Shown here piece after piece: positions 31,660 through 42,348 of a DNA stretch of 64,000 nt. The notes beneath the pieces are model-generated. The model saw only the letters and a list, made by a program, of their open reading frames with translations, was not told where the DNA came from and did no database searches. Source of the stretch: Symbiodinium microadriaticum (lineage: Eukaryota; Sar; Dinophyceae; Suessiales; Symbiodiniaceae); the NCBI GenBank assembly GCA_001939145.1, contig LSRX01000425.1, positions 452,860 to 516,859 of the forward strand, read 5' to 3'. The translations under genes and the position numbers were made by a program. Each line of letters begins with the position of its first letter. Positions within the stretch are counted from its first letter, which is position 1.

Positions 31660-32787
31660 ATGGATTCTAAAATGGTGCTTGACCTTTTGGTGTCGCTGGA
31701 CGACGACACGCTGCATTTCATTATCGGCGAGCTGATGCAGAGCAAGCCGGAGCTGGCACCTGGCCTTGTGACCTTCGCTTGCCCAGAGCTCACATATGCA
31801 CCAGCCAAAGCCGTGACGCAAAGGAGATGTAATGGCGTCGTTTTGACAGTTAGCAAAAATGACATGAGTTTCATTCGTTGTCCCGAACTTCGGCAAGTTT
31901 TTGAATGCGATGTATGTGTGGCACCTGAGCACATAGCCGGCTTCAAAGAGGGCCAGTGTGTCAGCTTTGCTGTAACGCTTAATGATTCGTCCGAGCCCCA
32001 AGCAATCGACTTGCAGACCGACCCGCCTACTCCTCCAAGCTTCATGTCCAGATCCATGGGAGAGCCTGGAATGATCACCGCGCCAGCCGCGACAGCCGCG
32101 AGTCCCATGATGGCATTGGCCAATGCCAGCGCCAATGCCAGCTCTGCGACCCCCGCAGCAGGCGCAGGCGTCGTGGTGCCGAGGAGGGTCTACAGCACCA
32201 AGGGGGGAACCGTCAGGATGGAGGAATTTTCGGGTCCGGCCAAAGATGCCCCCGGAGTCCCCGATGCCAAGGGCATGGACGCTTCGGCGAATCTGGCCAA
32301 TGCCAATGTAGAGGAGCTAGGTGAGTATTTTGGCTTTGTGAAGGCCTATGATGCACAGAAGGGCTTCGGCTTCATCATGTGCAAGCCTCTGAAGGATTAC
32401 TATTACAGCGACGTCTACGTTCACGGAGATGGCTGTGCAGGTTTCCAAGTGGGTTCGGAGGTGAAGTTCGAGGCTTATTTGTACAATGGGAAGTTGCAAG
32501 GACGCGAAGTCCAAGATGCGACGGGTCAGGTGGGATCTGCCGGAGGTCTCCCCGAAGAGCTGGGGATTTTCATCGGAGAGTTCAAGTGTTTCAATTTCGA
32601 GCGCGGCTTCGGATTTATCAGCTGTGACCAGCTGCGGGTACAAGGGTACCCAGGAGACGTGTTTATACATCATTCTCAGAGAGGTGAATTTCAACCTGGC
32701 GACACGGTTGCGTTCACTGCAGTGTCAATGGAAGACGGCAGGCTTTTAGCAAAAGATCTCCAGGTGGGAATGGGCAAAGCCAAATGA
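31660..32787 (+). CDS. Protein with three cold-shock-like domains, intronless
   Basis: 375 residues, probably nucleic-acid binding (RNA chaperone type). Residues about 1-45 form a helical module (LLVSLDDDTLHFIIGELMQ, FACPELTYAPAK). A first, diverged cold-shock-like domain covers about 46-122 (NGVVLTVSKNDMSFIRCPEL). A Gly/Ala/Pro-rich linker follows. Domain 2 is at about 224-290 (GFVKAYDAQKGFGFI, DVYVHGDG) and domain 3 at about 303-370 (GEFKCFNFERGFGFI, DVFIHHSQ). Domains 2 and 3 keep both RNA-binding motifs (KGFGFI or RGFGFI, and DVYVH or DVFIHH). Domain 1 has lost the aromatic GFGF core. The start is the first Met after the spliced-leader relic. Lack of introns contrasts with neighbouring genes. 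Dinoflagellates have many such proteins; a specific target cannot be named. Confidence 0.85.
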   Translation: MDSKMVLDLLVSLDDDTLHFIIGELMQSKPELAPGLVTFACPELTYAPAKAVTQRRCNGVVLTVSKNDMSFIRCPELRQVFECDVCVAPEHIAGFKEGQCVSFAVTLNDSSEPQAIDLQTDPPTPPSFMSRSMGEPGMITAPAATAASPMMALANASANASSATPAAGAGVVVPRRVYSTKGGTVRMEEFSGPAKDAPGVPDAKGMDASANLANANVEELGEYFGFVKAYDAQKGFGFIMCKPLKDYYYSDVYVHGDGCAGFQVGSEVKFEAYLYNGKLQGREVQDATGQVGSAGGLPEELGIFIGEFKCFNFERGFGFISCDQLRVQGYPGDVFIHHSQRGEFQPGDTVAFTAVSMEDGRLLAKDLQVGMGKAK

Positions 32788-32881
32788 AATCCCGTTTCCT
32801 GAGCTAAGCGAATCGTAGCTCAGCGACTTAGGCTTCATGCGGTCACAGAGCCTCCTAGAATAACAGACAAGGTCGGATGAC

Positions 32882-34259
32882 ATGAAATCGCAAGTCTCGT
32901 GCGAGGATCCGCAGACAGCATTGGCCGGCGACGTCGAAAAGGGCATGGCCGTCCTTGACCACATGCAGGTCATGCAGCAGCTCCCCGAGCCCAAACAGAA
33001 AAAAGCTGCTCGGCTCTTTCGGGTCTTTTCGAGTAATGTAAGCCTGAGCCGAAGAGATTGAAGGGAACTTTCGACCGGAGTGACTTCTGCTCGACCAGCA
33101 CCAAGGTGAGCTTGTACTAGTGTGGCAGATGCTCCTGAGACCGCTGCACATCCAGACCGGTGACGACATGCCTAGAACTCACGAATGCGGCATGTGCTCT
33201 CCTAGAGGAGTCGCCGCTGTGTAAGTTGGAGCTCAGCTTCAAAAAGTGTGACTGCGCACCCGCCTCTTGCCTCTCTTCGTCTGGCCTTGTGCTGCCTTTC
33301 TCTGGGACGTGCGCAATTGATGCAGCGTCGCAGCGTAGCTGGCGTGCCGCGCTGAGGCGAGACCTGGTGAAAGCCCGGGCGCTGCTTCGGAAGGGGATGC
33401 TGTGACGGAGACTCAGATTACGCCAGGCCCAGTCGGATTCGCGCACGGTGTCTGGGCTGCAGGAGAAGCGAGGACCCACGAAAAATCAAGCGTCTCCAGC
33501 AGGAACTCAGGGATCCTGCGCACATCGGGAGCCACTTTATCAAGGGCTCTTTGGGAGCTTGCTGGGATGTCCTTAGATGGCTGGCATTTCCATCCCACCC
33601 TGACGTTGCAGGAGGTTCAACGACTTTCTCAGCGCCTCCAAGAGTCCGAGATGTTCTCTGCCCGATGCCGAGCCGAGCTTTGAGACTGTCGATCGCCAGC
33701 ACTTCGGTTCGGCTCGGCTCTGCCGTAACATGTCAGGCTGGTGCAGAGCATGTCGACGCTGAAACCTTCTGCTGTACGATGCCAGGCCCACGACGATGGG
33801 TTGCCAAAGTTCGCCTTAGAAGAGGCGTTTGAGAAACCAAGGCCGGGACATGTGCCTAGGGTCGAGCTTCTCTACAGGTGGCGGTGGGCAACATGATCGC
33901 TCAAGGCGGTTTCTCCTCAGTGCACAGAGCTTAGCCCGTTTGCCTCAGTTGAAGGCCTCTTCGTGCTTCCATTGTCCATGCTCCATGCCACCCCCCGGGG
34001 CTGCAGTTTGAATGTCTGTGGGCAGTGCCTCTCAGGCATCACGCAACCTGGATGTGCACACCATGTGCTTTGAAGAAAATCTTCGATCCAGTTCTCACAG
34101 CACCTCATCGAGATTCAGTCCTGATTCATCGGGTTCTGGTTTGCATCTAACGGTCAACATATGCAGACTGTACTTTCCTAGCTGGTCTCAGACTTTGAAT
34201 TAAGCGAATCCTGCTGCCTCTCCAGGAGGAGCTCAAGGCAGAGTTTGAGAACGAGGCCG
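32882..34259 (+). CDS. Coiled-coil exons upstream of the kinase
   Basis: Exon 32882-33037 starts at a Met after an in-frame TAA (32861-32863), encodes MKSQVSCEDPQTALAG to RLFRVFSSN, and ends at a GTAAGC donor. Further pieces on the same strand read as coiled coil: about 33327-33403 (SQRSWRAALRRDLVKARALL), about 33471-33540 (SEDPRKIKRLQQELRDP), 33614-33680 (EVQRLSQRLQESEMFSARCR) after ttgcag, and 34226-34259 (EELKAEFENEAG) between ctccag and a GTGACC donor. Exons are short and I could not join all in phase. Same strand and spacing suggest they are the N-terminal part of the kinase gene that follows, but two separate genes are possible. Confidence 0.45.
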
Positions 34260-34650
34260 GTGACCGCAGCGAGTCTACAGTTTTTCTTGGGTATGCGATG
34301 AGGACGAACACGCAAGCCTTGAATATCTTGTCATTATGCAGAGCCCGCTTCGACCACCTTGCAGCTTGTCGCTGAACTTGTCGCCCTTAACTCGGTGAGG
34401 TTCAGATGCTGAGGCGATTGCGGCACCCCAATGACTCGACCTCATAAAGGGGAATTGCTTCACGCGGCACATCACGGTAGCAGTCCGCGGAAAACACGCG
34501 CTTTGGCTGCCGCCGACTGCCTCACTAAGCTCAGGTCGTGACACTGATGGCAGTTTGCAGGACACCTCCGGCACTGAGCATCCTTACTGAAATGGTCCGA
34601 TGCCCTGGTCGGCGGGTCGTGTCCAAAGAATCGGCCATGGGCAGCCTGCG

Positions 34651-35357
34651 AGGTCTTTGGAGGCTCCTTGTTTGAGATCCTTCATGGCACAGTGCAAGGA
34701 GCTCAAAGGAAGCTCCCAGTGGCAGCTCTTCTTTGGAGCTCCGCAGTGTCTGAGGCCGAGGCCTCGAGGTTCCCTCGAGGCCGACCCAGCAACTCTGCCT
34801 CTCGGCTGCAAGAAAGATCGAACACGGCCGCGACTCGTGTCGTTTGAGGTTGCCTGTCGTGCGTCAGGCAGGGACCGGGATTTTGGGAGAGGGCGCCGGC
34901 TTCGCATGGCTTCGCGATCCATCCCGGAAGTGTAGCCTAAAGCGTCACTGGGCTGAAGGCTGGAGTTGCACTCACCTACCTGCATGCTATGATGGTCGCC
35001 GGCTTGGTTGTTTTTGCTCACCGATCGAACACAGCATACAAAGCTGTTCCAAACTCCAGTCTGGTTTTCGAGGTTGTCCACAGGGACATCAAGCCCAGAC
35101 CCCAGGTGTCAGTCAGAGCACAGCTTTACAGAGGACATAGAGCGTTTGTGCCGTTGTAGTTTGGATGAGAAGCTTTCCCCCCCCAACCGCCTCGAGGTCT
35201 CAGAATGTGCTGCTGACCGAAGGCAACAGGCGGGGCCGGCCGCCGAACGCAAGCAGCGAGTGCATCTTCAGCTGTATCCCCGGCCAGAGGCTGCCCAATA
35301 CCCTAGATTTTCGGAGTGGAACAAGCAATTCCGGGCTTCATATATATGTATATACAC

Positions 35358-35424
<67 letters not shown>

Positions 35425-37108
35425 GTTGAAGTGGATCTTGCTTTATATGCGCTGTTAGCACGCTCTCTCTTGGATTGGAGATATACTCGGCTTTGGCGCC
35501 GCCGGGACGAAGTCAAAAGACTGGTAAAGATTCATGGGCGCCGCAACCAAGGATCCTTCAAGAGAGTGGTTCCAGAAGGCAGCAATGCCAGAAACAAAAC
35601 GGGGGGGTGTAGCCGCGCGGGCCTGAAGCATTGAGGAGCCTGAACTCGAATGCATGGAGCCTCAGATTTTGGAGACCGTGGAGGGCCAGAACTGCAGCAT
35701 ATCTTTCAATATCGCACTCCCATGCAACAGTCATCAAAAGTCTTCGTAGTTGCCGTCGTCCTCCGGCTTCTGCTCCTGCTACTGGCACTGAGACGGCGAC
35801 CATAGCTACTGCTACGGCTGCTGTTGCTGCTTGCCTTATTCCGAGCAATCCGTCATCGTACAAGGAAAGTACGGCTTGATGCGAACCCACTCATTTCGCT
35901 ATCAATGCGGGAGACCGACCCTTAAAGTGAAGCATGTCACTACTTCACAGCGCCAGGCCTATAGCCAAGCTTTGCGACTTCGGGCTGGCACGGATGCGCT
36001 CGGAGCTGTGCGTCGGCCTCATGAGGGGAAGCACAGCCGCTTTGTTACAAAGCCTTCGGGCCCGTTGACCTTGGTAGTGGAATTCAATATGATGTAGGAT
36101 ATGATAAGATAGTAGGATACGTTAGGATACTACTTATTCTAATCATCACTTCACAGCGCTGGGTGCTCACATGGGGCGGGATTGCGCAAGTGCGGAGCTT
36201 CTGGAGCGGACTCATCAACAGCATCAGGATCTCCTGCGGTGGGACCCAAGCTGCTGATGGTATGAGAGGGTAGATACAAGCCGGGAATGCTTTGGCTTAA
36301 CAAGAACGGGACGGGGCACCCCGATGATGCGGCAGGGTCACGCAGTTTGCATCTTTGAGTTTGGCTTTGTTGGGTTCTTCACGTTGACCTCCAGGCACTG
36401 GGTCAATGCAATGGGCTGGCACTGCTCCGTACATGGCCATCATCTCAACAATTTGCAGACAAGGCAGAAGCCCGAAAGTCAAGCGTGTTCTTGAGGCACC
36501 GGAGCTCTTTGCGAAGCGTAAATATGACGAGACTGCCGGAAGCATAGTCTTGAAATCTTGCGTCGGCTTCGCATTCACTTCGCCTGCTACAAGGTCGATG
36601 TTTTCGCATTTGGGACCATGGTCTGGGAGGCTGTGCGCAGATGGTCCGGACCTGCCGCATTCGACTTCCTGCCGAGGTTGCGGCTGCTGAAATTCCGCAT
36701 GCCAACCTTGATGCGCCGGACATCGCGCACCGCGTGCAGACCAAGGTCAGGCCATCCGTAAGTCTTCTTAGGTCGTCCATTTTGGCTGTCAGCATGACTC
36801 GTGCAAAAATCAGGAGTTTGCTGGCCTGAGCGTCCCGCACAGCTGGCCAAAGTCTTTGAAGTGACTTGGCCGGAATGTCGGAATGCCTAAGCAGCCTGAA
36901 GTTTGAAGCTCGACTGGAGGAATTTGCTGCGGTCTGCGCTGTCCGTCTGAGCCTCGGAGCATCTTCTGGCAACCTCTTCTAGGATGCCAGCAATCTCGGC
37001 GAGATGGCAGGCCCAGCCGGATCAGCGTCCTGCGATGACGCACATCGTCACAGAGCTCGAGACAGTAATCCGGGATGCTCGACTGCAGCTGAACGTGGAT
37101 CCAAGAAG
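34651..37108 (+). CDS. Protein kinase (Ser/Thr or TKL-like), multi-exon
   Basis: Kinase landmarks appear in order. A glycine-loop-like exon at about 34651-34730 reads FGGSLFEILHGTVQG..KLPVAA. The catalytic loop VVHRDIKP lies at 35072-35095 and its exon runs to 35107, then 35205-35230 (NVLLTEGN). Next come 35957-36009 (PIAKLCDFGLARM, with the DFG metal motif), 36395-36435 (TGSMQWAGTAPYM) and 36496-36546 (APELFAKRKYDE). Then 36594-36632 (VDVFAFGTMVWEA), 36677-36757 (EIPHANLDAPDIAHRV) and 36983-37108 (ARWQAQPDQRPAMTHIV). Most junctions agree in phase, with donors GC at 35231, 36010 and 36436 and GT elsewhere. Two extra residues (Arg-Pro) sit between HRDIKP and QN. The glycine-loop exon lacks the usual VAVK lysine, and the junction into the last exon is unresolved, so activity is uncertain. 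Function beyond kinase is unknown. Confidence 0.75.
35339..35424. repeat. (TA)n(TG)n microsatellite
   Basis: A long TA run with ca and ga interruptions passes into TG repeats. It lies inside the 726-base kinase intron 35231-35956. Ile/Tyr and Cys/Val runs read from it are not protein. Confidence 0.95.
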
Positions 37109-39940
37109 GTGCGCAGCAGCTTGTCAGCAATTTGTCAAAGACCATGAATAAGGAGTTTGCGATCTCTTGAGCTGGCTTTGCAGCCAGCCGCGGCTTTGCG
37201 TCACCGCACGTCGCCACCTGAAGCTGAACTGCCTGCAAACACTGCCGGCAATCTGACAGTCGTCCCTGCATGGACAGCACGCAAAAAATAACAAATTATG
37301 TAGAAGGCATACAACAAGCTGCAAACTAAACCCACAGATGGACGAGTGCTGCAACCATGGGCCATGTTAATGCACAGTACGATGTGGTGTGCAAGATGCG
37401 CACTACCTCAAACCAGCACCGTTGAAACATGTGCAGAGCTAGATCAAAGCGCCACAGATTTTTGCACCGCAGTTTGCTATAGGAGTCTCTTCAACCATTC
37501 GTGCTGTTCCGGTGCAAGCCATTGCATGGCTCTGAGCAGTACAGTTTTGTGGTTTTGTTAGGGCAGCCTTGGGCTATGTCTGAAGGACATAGAAGCTTCA
37601 CAGGCTGCTGCCCTAGCCACTGTTGGCTGCTTTTGCAAAGAGTTCTTGAAAGATGCATCAGGCACGAGGGGGAGATCGAGCCGGAGATTACCCTTGCTTT
37701 TTGCATGCCGGGCGCTTCGAAGGAACCTTTTTCTTGGGCTTGCTCCGCTCTCCTTCGTGGGGAGGCGCTGTAGCTTCATGGAGCTTGCCATCTAGCATTC
37801 GCTTTCTGCATCTACAAGACAGACAGGCTTGGCAAGACACTGTTTCCAGCACGGTTGCTTATCATCGCATTCCTTGGCGAGGTATCCCTGACGGGCGGGC
37901 ACTTGCCCAAGTTGGGCTTGGACTGAATCCCCTTTGTAAGATGTTCACTTTGTGCCGTTGAAGGTCTTCAGCTCTGCAGAATCGTCGGCGGTCTAAGACA
38001 GCAATGCATGCCACATACTCACCTGCCTCGAACTCGGCTTTCATGACGCAGCTGGCTTGAAAGGAGGTGAACACAGGCAGCCCGTGAGAGTGCGCACGAA
38101 CGCACAAGTTCTTCTGCTTGTACTTTCAACGACTCGAGTGACTCTTTGTCATATAACCTCTCCAAGCATACTCTACTGGGTGTAGTAGGACTTGTGTGAG
38201 CAACCAGGCTGGGCCCGGTGAAGAGTGGACTGCGGACCAGGACGGTCGTTAGCTTGGAATCTTCGGGCCTTGAAGGGCGAAAGCGGCTCGACTCGGCTCC
38301 TCGGGCACTCGACTTGAAGGGCTCAGGTTCCACTTTTGCTTCGGGTCTCTCCCATATGCCACGGAAAGATGACAACAGCCGTGAACAGCCAGCCTACGCC
38401 CTCGACGGCACCACCAGGACTTCTGATTACTGATGACCGGCAAGTACCACAAACCCGATGTTTCTGAGACATTCTGAGACCATCGGAGGGCGCGCATCAA
38501 GGATCGGACGCAGTCAGGTCACCTTCTTGCCAACTTAGTTGGATGAAAAGAGAACCCTAAGCCCTCGGCTCAATGCAGTCCCTCTGCCGACCTCTCAACC
38601 CGATTTGTGACAGCCTAAAGCCCCAAGACTTGCGTGGAGGACCCTTCAATGTAGCGTAGACGTGGATTGGCTTGTGAGAACCGAAACCATCCAGTCGATC
38701 GTTGAAAGGAGCGGACAGCCATGGAGGAGGTCCTTGGCAGAGTGGCCAAGCTGCAAACGTTCAAACCAATCGCACTGAAATGACGCCATGTGCCTTCAGA
38801 CTTTTAGATTCAGATGAGTCAGGGTTTGGGGTGCCGTGTGTCGCTAGGTGCCGCCTTCAAGTCAAGAGACATCCTCGCTAGCAGCAGAGCTGGTTGCTCA
38901 GTCAGGGCCACCATGGCACGCAGCAGCCTCTTTAGCTGGTCATCCCGCTTTCTAAGTCATGGGGAGTTCAACGCTTACTTGCAGTCTGTTGAGCCGTCAG
39001 GACGCGGCTTCTGCGACAGCAAACGCAGGAGCTAGTGAAGGAGCCAACCTGTGTAGTGATGCTGCGTTCGATGCGGAAGTGGCTCCAGGGCTAGGTTTAG
39101 CAGGCTGAGGCAGTGTACTGTACATGCTGCGGGTGGCTTCATGATTTCGCAGATATACGAAGTTGGTGTACATGAGGGTGTTCTCGAAGGGTGCGAAAGC
39201 GGTAAACGGGTTTATGCGGGATGGCTTGTCCACCGCAAGCGAAATCATGACTGCACGACTGCACATGTATAGTCCAGAGTTCGGAAGCCACGGTACAGGA
39301 AATTCGGCTGCTTCGTGAGCTCCCGCCTGAGAATGAAACGAGTGCGCGAGAGTGACGAAAAGTTGAAGCGAAGTTTCGGAACATGACAAGGTCGCTCCAA
39401 CAAAGGAAAGGAGCTCAGGCCGGTAGCGCTACGCGCCAGCGGCAGCCTGAGATACAGTGAGTGCTTAACCACATTGCATGAGGCATGACGAAGTTGGCAA
39501 TTTCAAGGCTCTGCGAGAAGCTAGCCTTTCTTGCTGACTCCACAAACCAGGCAGAAGAAGCAATGTGTGTCTGTGACCCACGGACAAGTCGACATTAGCA
39601 GCTAGCATAAGCATCCGACTCCTGCGAGTGGCAATGATTCCACACAATGGAGTTGGCCTCCGGCTTCTTCTGTTCTCTCTTTCGACGCTTGTTGCGTGCT
39701 CCTGGCAACCTGAGGGCGCAGTGGCTGGGCTCCGACCATGCGACCCTTAGAAGCCCAAGGCTTGGGCGAAGACCCTGAAGCGGCATGTTTGCTTTGATAA
39801 GTTCCTGGCCTCTAGCACCTCAGCCTCATGTTCTCATTATGTGATATGCTACATCAGGTGGAATGTCTATGTGTAAAATCAAGAAAGGGATAGTGGGCTT
39901 TATGCAGGTGAAGGTTTTTGAGTGGGCATAGATGGCATAG
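37109..39940. other. Stretch with scattered exon-like pieces
   Basis: No family recognised. Two pieces read like coding sequence on the plus strand: 37630-37770 (RVLERCIRHEGEIEPEITLA) and 38218-38433 (TVVSLESSGLEGRKRLDSAP, MPRKDDNSREQPAYALDG). They may belong to the 3' part of the kinase gene or to another gene. Between 38440 and 39900 I see nothing convincing. Confidence 0.35.
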
Positions 39941-39941
39941 T

Positions 39942-40135
39942 GTCATCGACACGCCCTCAGAGTCGTCCACGAAGCAAGTCGTCAGGAAGGCAGACCTCCC
40001 GAAGTTGTACCTGCCGTGGATGGGCATGAATGACAACACGAGTTTTTGGGTTTTTGAGGACAGCGTCAGCACCTACTTGGTGATCCGTGGACAGCCCACC
40101 AACTGCAGATACGGACAACAACTACAGCAGAAAAG
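39942..40135 (+). CDS. Exon-like piece, unknown protein
   Basis: A clean stretch encodes VIDTPSESSTKQVVRKADLP and LPWMGMNDNTSFWVFEDS with the composition of a folded, partly aromatic domain. It follows an AG acceptor context (ggcatag). It is about 500 bases before the J-domain exons and could be part of the same gene or a separate one. No family recognised. Confidence 0.35.
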
Positions 40136-40309
40136 TTCTTTAAAAGCTGCCCAGTGACATTAATTTAACGGTCTTTGTCGATTGGAACCACGGTGACAGT
40201 GACCGAAGCATGAAATCCGAGCCTAGCCAGACTCGGACTGGTGAGACACATACTTGGTGAACAGGTATGAAACCGTGCAGCAAACAATGCGGTGTATCAT
40301 GTTCATTGT

Positions 40310-40330
40310 CATATATATATATATATATAG
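40310..40330. repeat. (TA)n run
   Basis: Short TA microsatellite, about ten copies. Confidence 0.9.
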
Positions 40331-40619
40331 AGAGATAGTCACTGTGACATCTCGTAGGTTCAAAACAGACACAGAATCGCACAAATATTGAACCTGAGCC
40401 TGGGCCCAGGATCCCTACGAGATCCTGGGGCTTCCGCGTGGGCAGCTCGCAGGATGCTCGGCTGGCTTTAGGAGAGCTTTGCCTAAGAAGCTTTGTTTAG
40501 GATGCGAAGCTCGGTGTGGTTTGCAAATAAAGGCCTCAGGTTTCTAGGTCTGCTGAGGGAGGGAGAGGGAAGCAGGAGTAGCAGAGGAGTGGAGAGCTCG
40601 GGGCCGAGGTTTAAAACAG

Positions 40620-41569
40620 GCCTATCGCAAAGCAGCGCTGAAGTGGCATCCGGACAAAGTTCCAGAAGCCCAGAAAGAGGTGGCCAGGGTTTGCAAGAGA
40701 ACCCTGCGTTGCTCTCCTGCTGAACAGCCCATAGGCAATAAATGTAATCCCATCCGCCTTCGACTAAACCCGGTGCAGAATAAACCTCCCCTTTCTGCAG
40801 CTTCCGAGTCAATAGGAGGCCGAGCAGCGCTTCATTCAGATCGCTTGGGCTTACGAAGTTCTCAGCGATGCTGGGCGTCGGCGTGCTTTTGACGACCCGC
40901 GCCCGCAGCGGCAGCCTGGCCAGCCAAGCCTCCCAGATGAGATTAAGCTATAAGACCAAGCAAGAGCAAGCGATGGAAGCACCGATGCTCTACGAACAGT
41001 ATGGTCGGCAAAAAGATGTAAATTAGGTCATATTGGGGTGTTTTTTGCTCATCATTCGAAGTGCTCTTCGCTAGCCACTGGACGGTGTGCGAGTGAGCCA
41101 GGGTGCATGGGAAGAGTTGGGCCGCTCACATCGAGACTGACATTAGGGCTCTGCTGAGTAGCCACTCCTGATATTTGCAGAGACACTCCGGAGCACCAAG
41201 CCCTCGAAGCTGCGGTTTTCTGAATCCGGCTCGTAAATTCGTCCTAGCCAGGCGAGAGGGAAAAATTCCGGTTGGGCTTTTCGTTACAGTACCAGTCTTT
41301 GTCGTTTCTACCAAAGCTATCATCAGAGAAGGCCATGACCGAGAAGATGCGAGAAATCGGCGGGATTTCTCCATGGAGCAGGCAGCCAAAATCTTCAAGG
41401 ATGTGTTCGGCGATGCCTCAGCAGAGTATCGAGACCTCATCGAGCACCTGGCAAGATCCTACCACCACGGAAGCCCGGAGCAGTGGAGACGTCATGCAGA
41501 GGCAATCCGAGCTTCTTTGGGCAAGGACGCGGCAGGAAATTTCGACGTGAAGACATCTTCTGCAGATGG
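40620..41569 (+). CDS. J-domain protein (DnaJ/Hsp40 type), partial model
   Basis: J-domain proteins stimulate Hsp70 ATPase through the HPD loop. Exon 40620-40688 encodes AYRKAALKWHPDKVPEAQKE, with the HPD motif at about 40649-40657. Intron 40689-40815 (GT-AG, phase 0) leads to an exon at 40816 encoding EAEQRFIQIAWAYEVLSDAG, which completes helix IV. A later exon, about 41325-41569, encodes FSMEQAAKIFKDVFGDASAE and LIEHLARSYHHGSPEQWRR, typical of the segment after the J domain. Helix I is not clearly present. Just before the first exon, gag-ctc-ggg-gcc-gag-gtt would give ELGAEV, as expected for helix II, but two extra bases break the frame unless an intron ends at 40619. The gene may continue to about 41960 (NAEFGAAMASHLAAHEAAAA). 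Confidence 0.7.
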
Positions 41570-42294
41570 GATGGAACATCTGGAGTCCACCCAGACAGTG
41601 GAGAATGCTGCCCTGCTGCATCAAGCCGCGCTGCTGTTTATAAACAACCAGCTTTGGACTTTTGTTTGCTTTCGTGTTTGCTTGCATGTGGAGCAGCGCC
41701 GACAAGGACGGCAAAGGAACTACCAGAAAGACCGTCACGACGAGACATACGCACACCTCGCATCAGCCAGCTTCCCAGAATGAATACAGCACGTCTCAGT
41801 GCTTCAAGAAGACATTGACAGTCGACAGGCCGTCCGGGGCCGGGCCACTGCCCATCCTGGACGCTGTTCACGGCCAGGCAAATGCAGAATTCGGAGCTGC
41901 CATGGCCTCCCACTTGGCAGCACACGAGGCTGCTGCGGCTTGGCTTTTTCAGAGCCGGAGCTTTCAGCCGCAGAGCTCTTGAGAAATGAGGTAAAGGCCG
42001 CTCACAAAGCTGCCTTTGACAGCTTGCCCAAGCACGGCGAGTTCTGAGACCTGGGAGCAATCGCTCGCTTGAAAAAGGTTCACGCATGACGGAAGAAGCG
42101 GGCAAGTAGCCAACCCTTCATCTCGCCTGCCTGCGCTGGGCACCCCAGGCCAACGGCTGCAGTCAGCCCAGCACCAGCACCGCCAGCAGTGTAGGTGCCT
42201 GAGGACGATGTGCAAGGTGCAAAAACGTGTAGGGGAACGCTGAGTGTGGAAGCACGGCCTCCGCGCGACTTGTGCATTGAGGGCGCCTGCCCCG

Positions 42295-42348
42295 CCACCT
42301 GTAGCACCTCCACCAGCACCGCCTGTAGCACCTCCACCAGCACCAGCG
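42295..42348. repeat. Two-copy 24-base tandem repeat coding for PVAPPPAP
   Basis: The unit ctgtagcacctccaccagcaccgc occurs twice with a partial third. In one frame it reads as a Pro/Ala/Val repeat, possibly a linker of the gene that starts with the J domain. Confidence 0.7.

Noticed and set aside
35268..35516. Frames with Ile/Tyr repeats
   Set aside because: They read the TA/TG microsatellite inside a kinase intron.
36777..36787. Eleven-base match to the spliced leader (ccattttggct)
   Set aside because: It sits just after a kinase exon donor, with no leader sequence upstream and no gene start downstream; probably chance.
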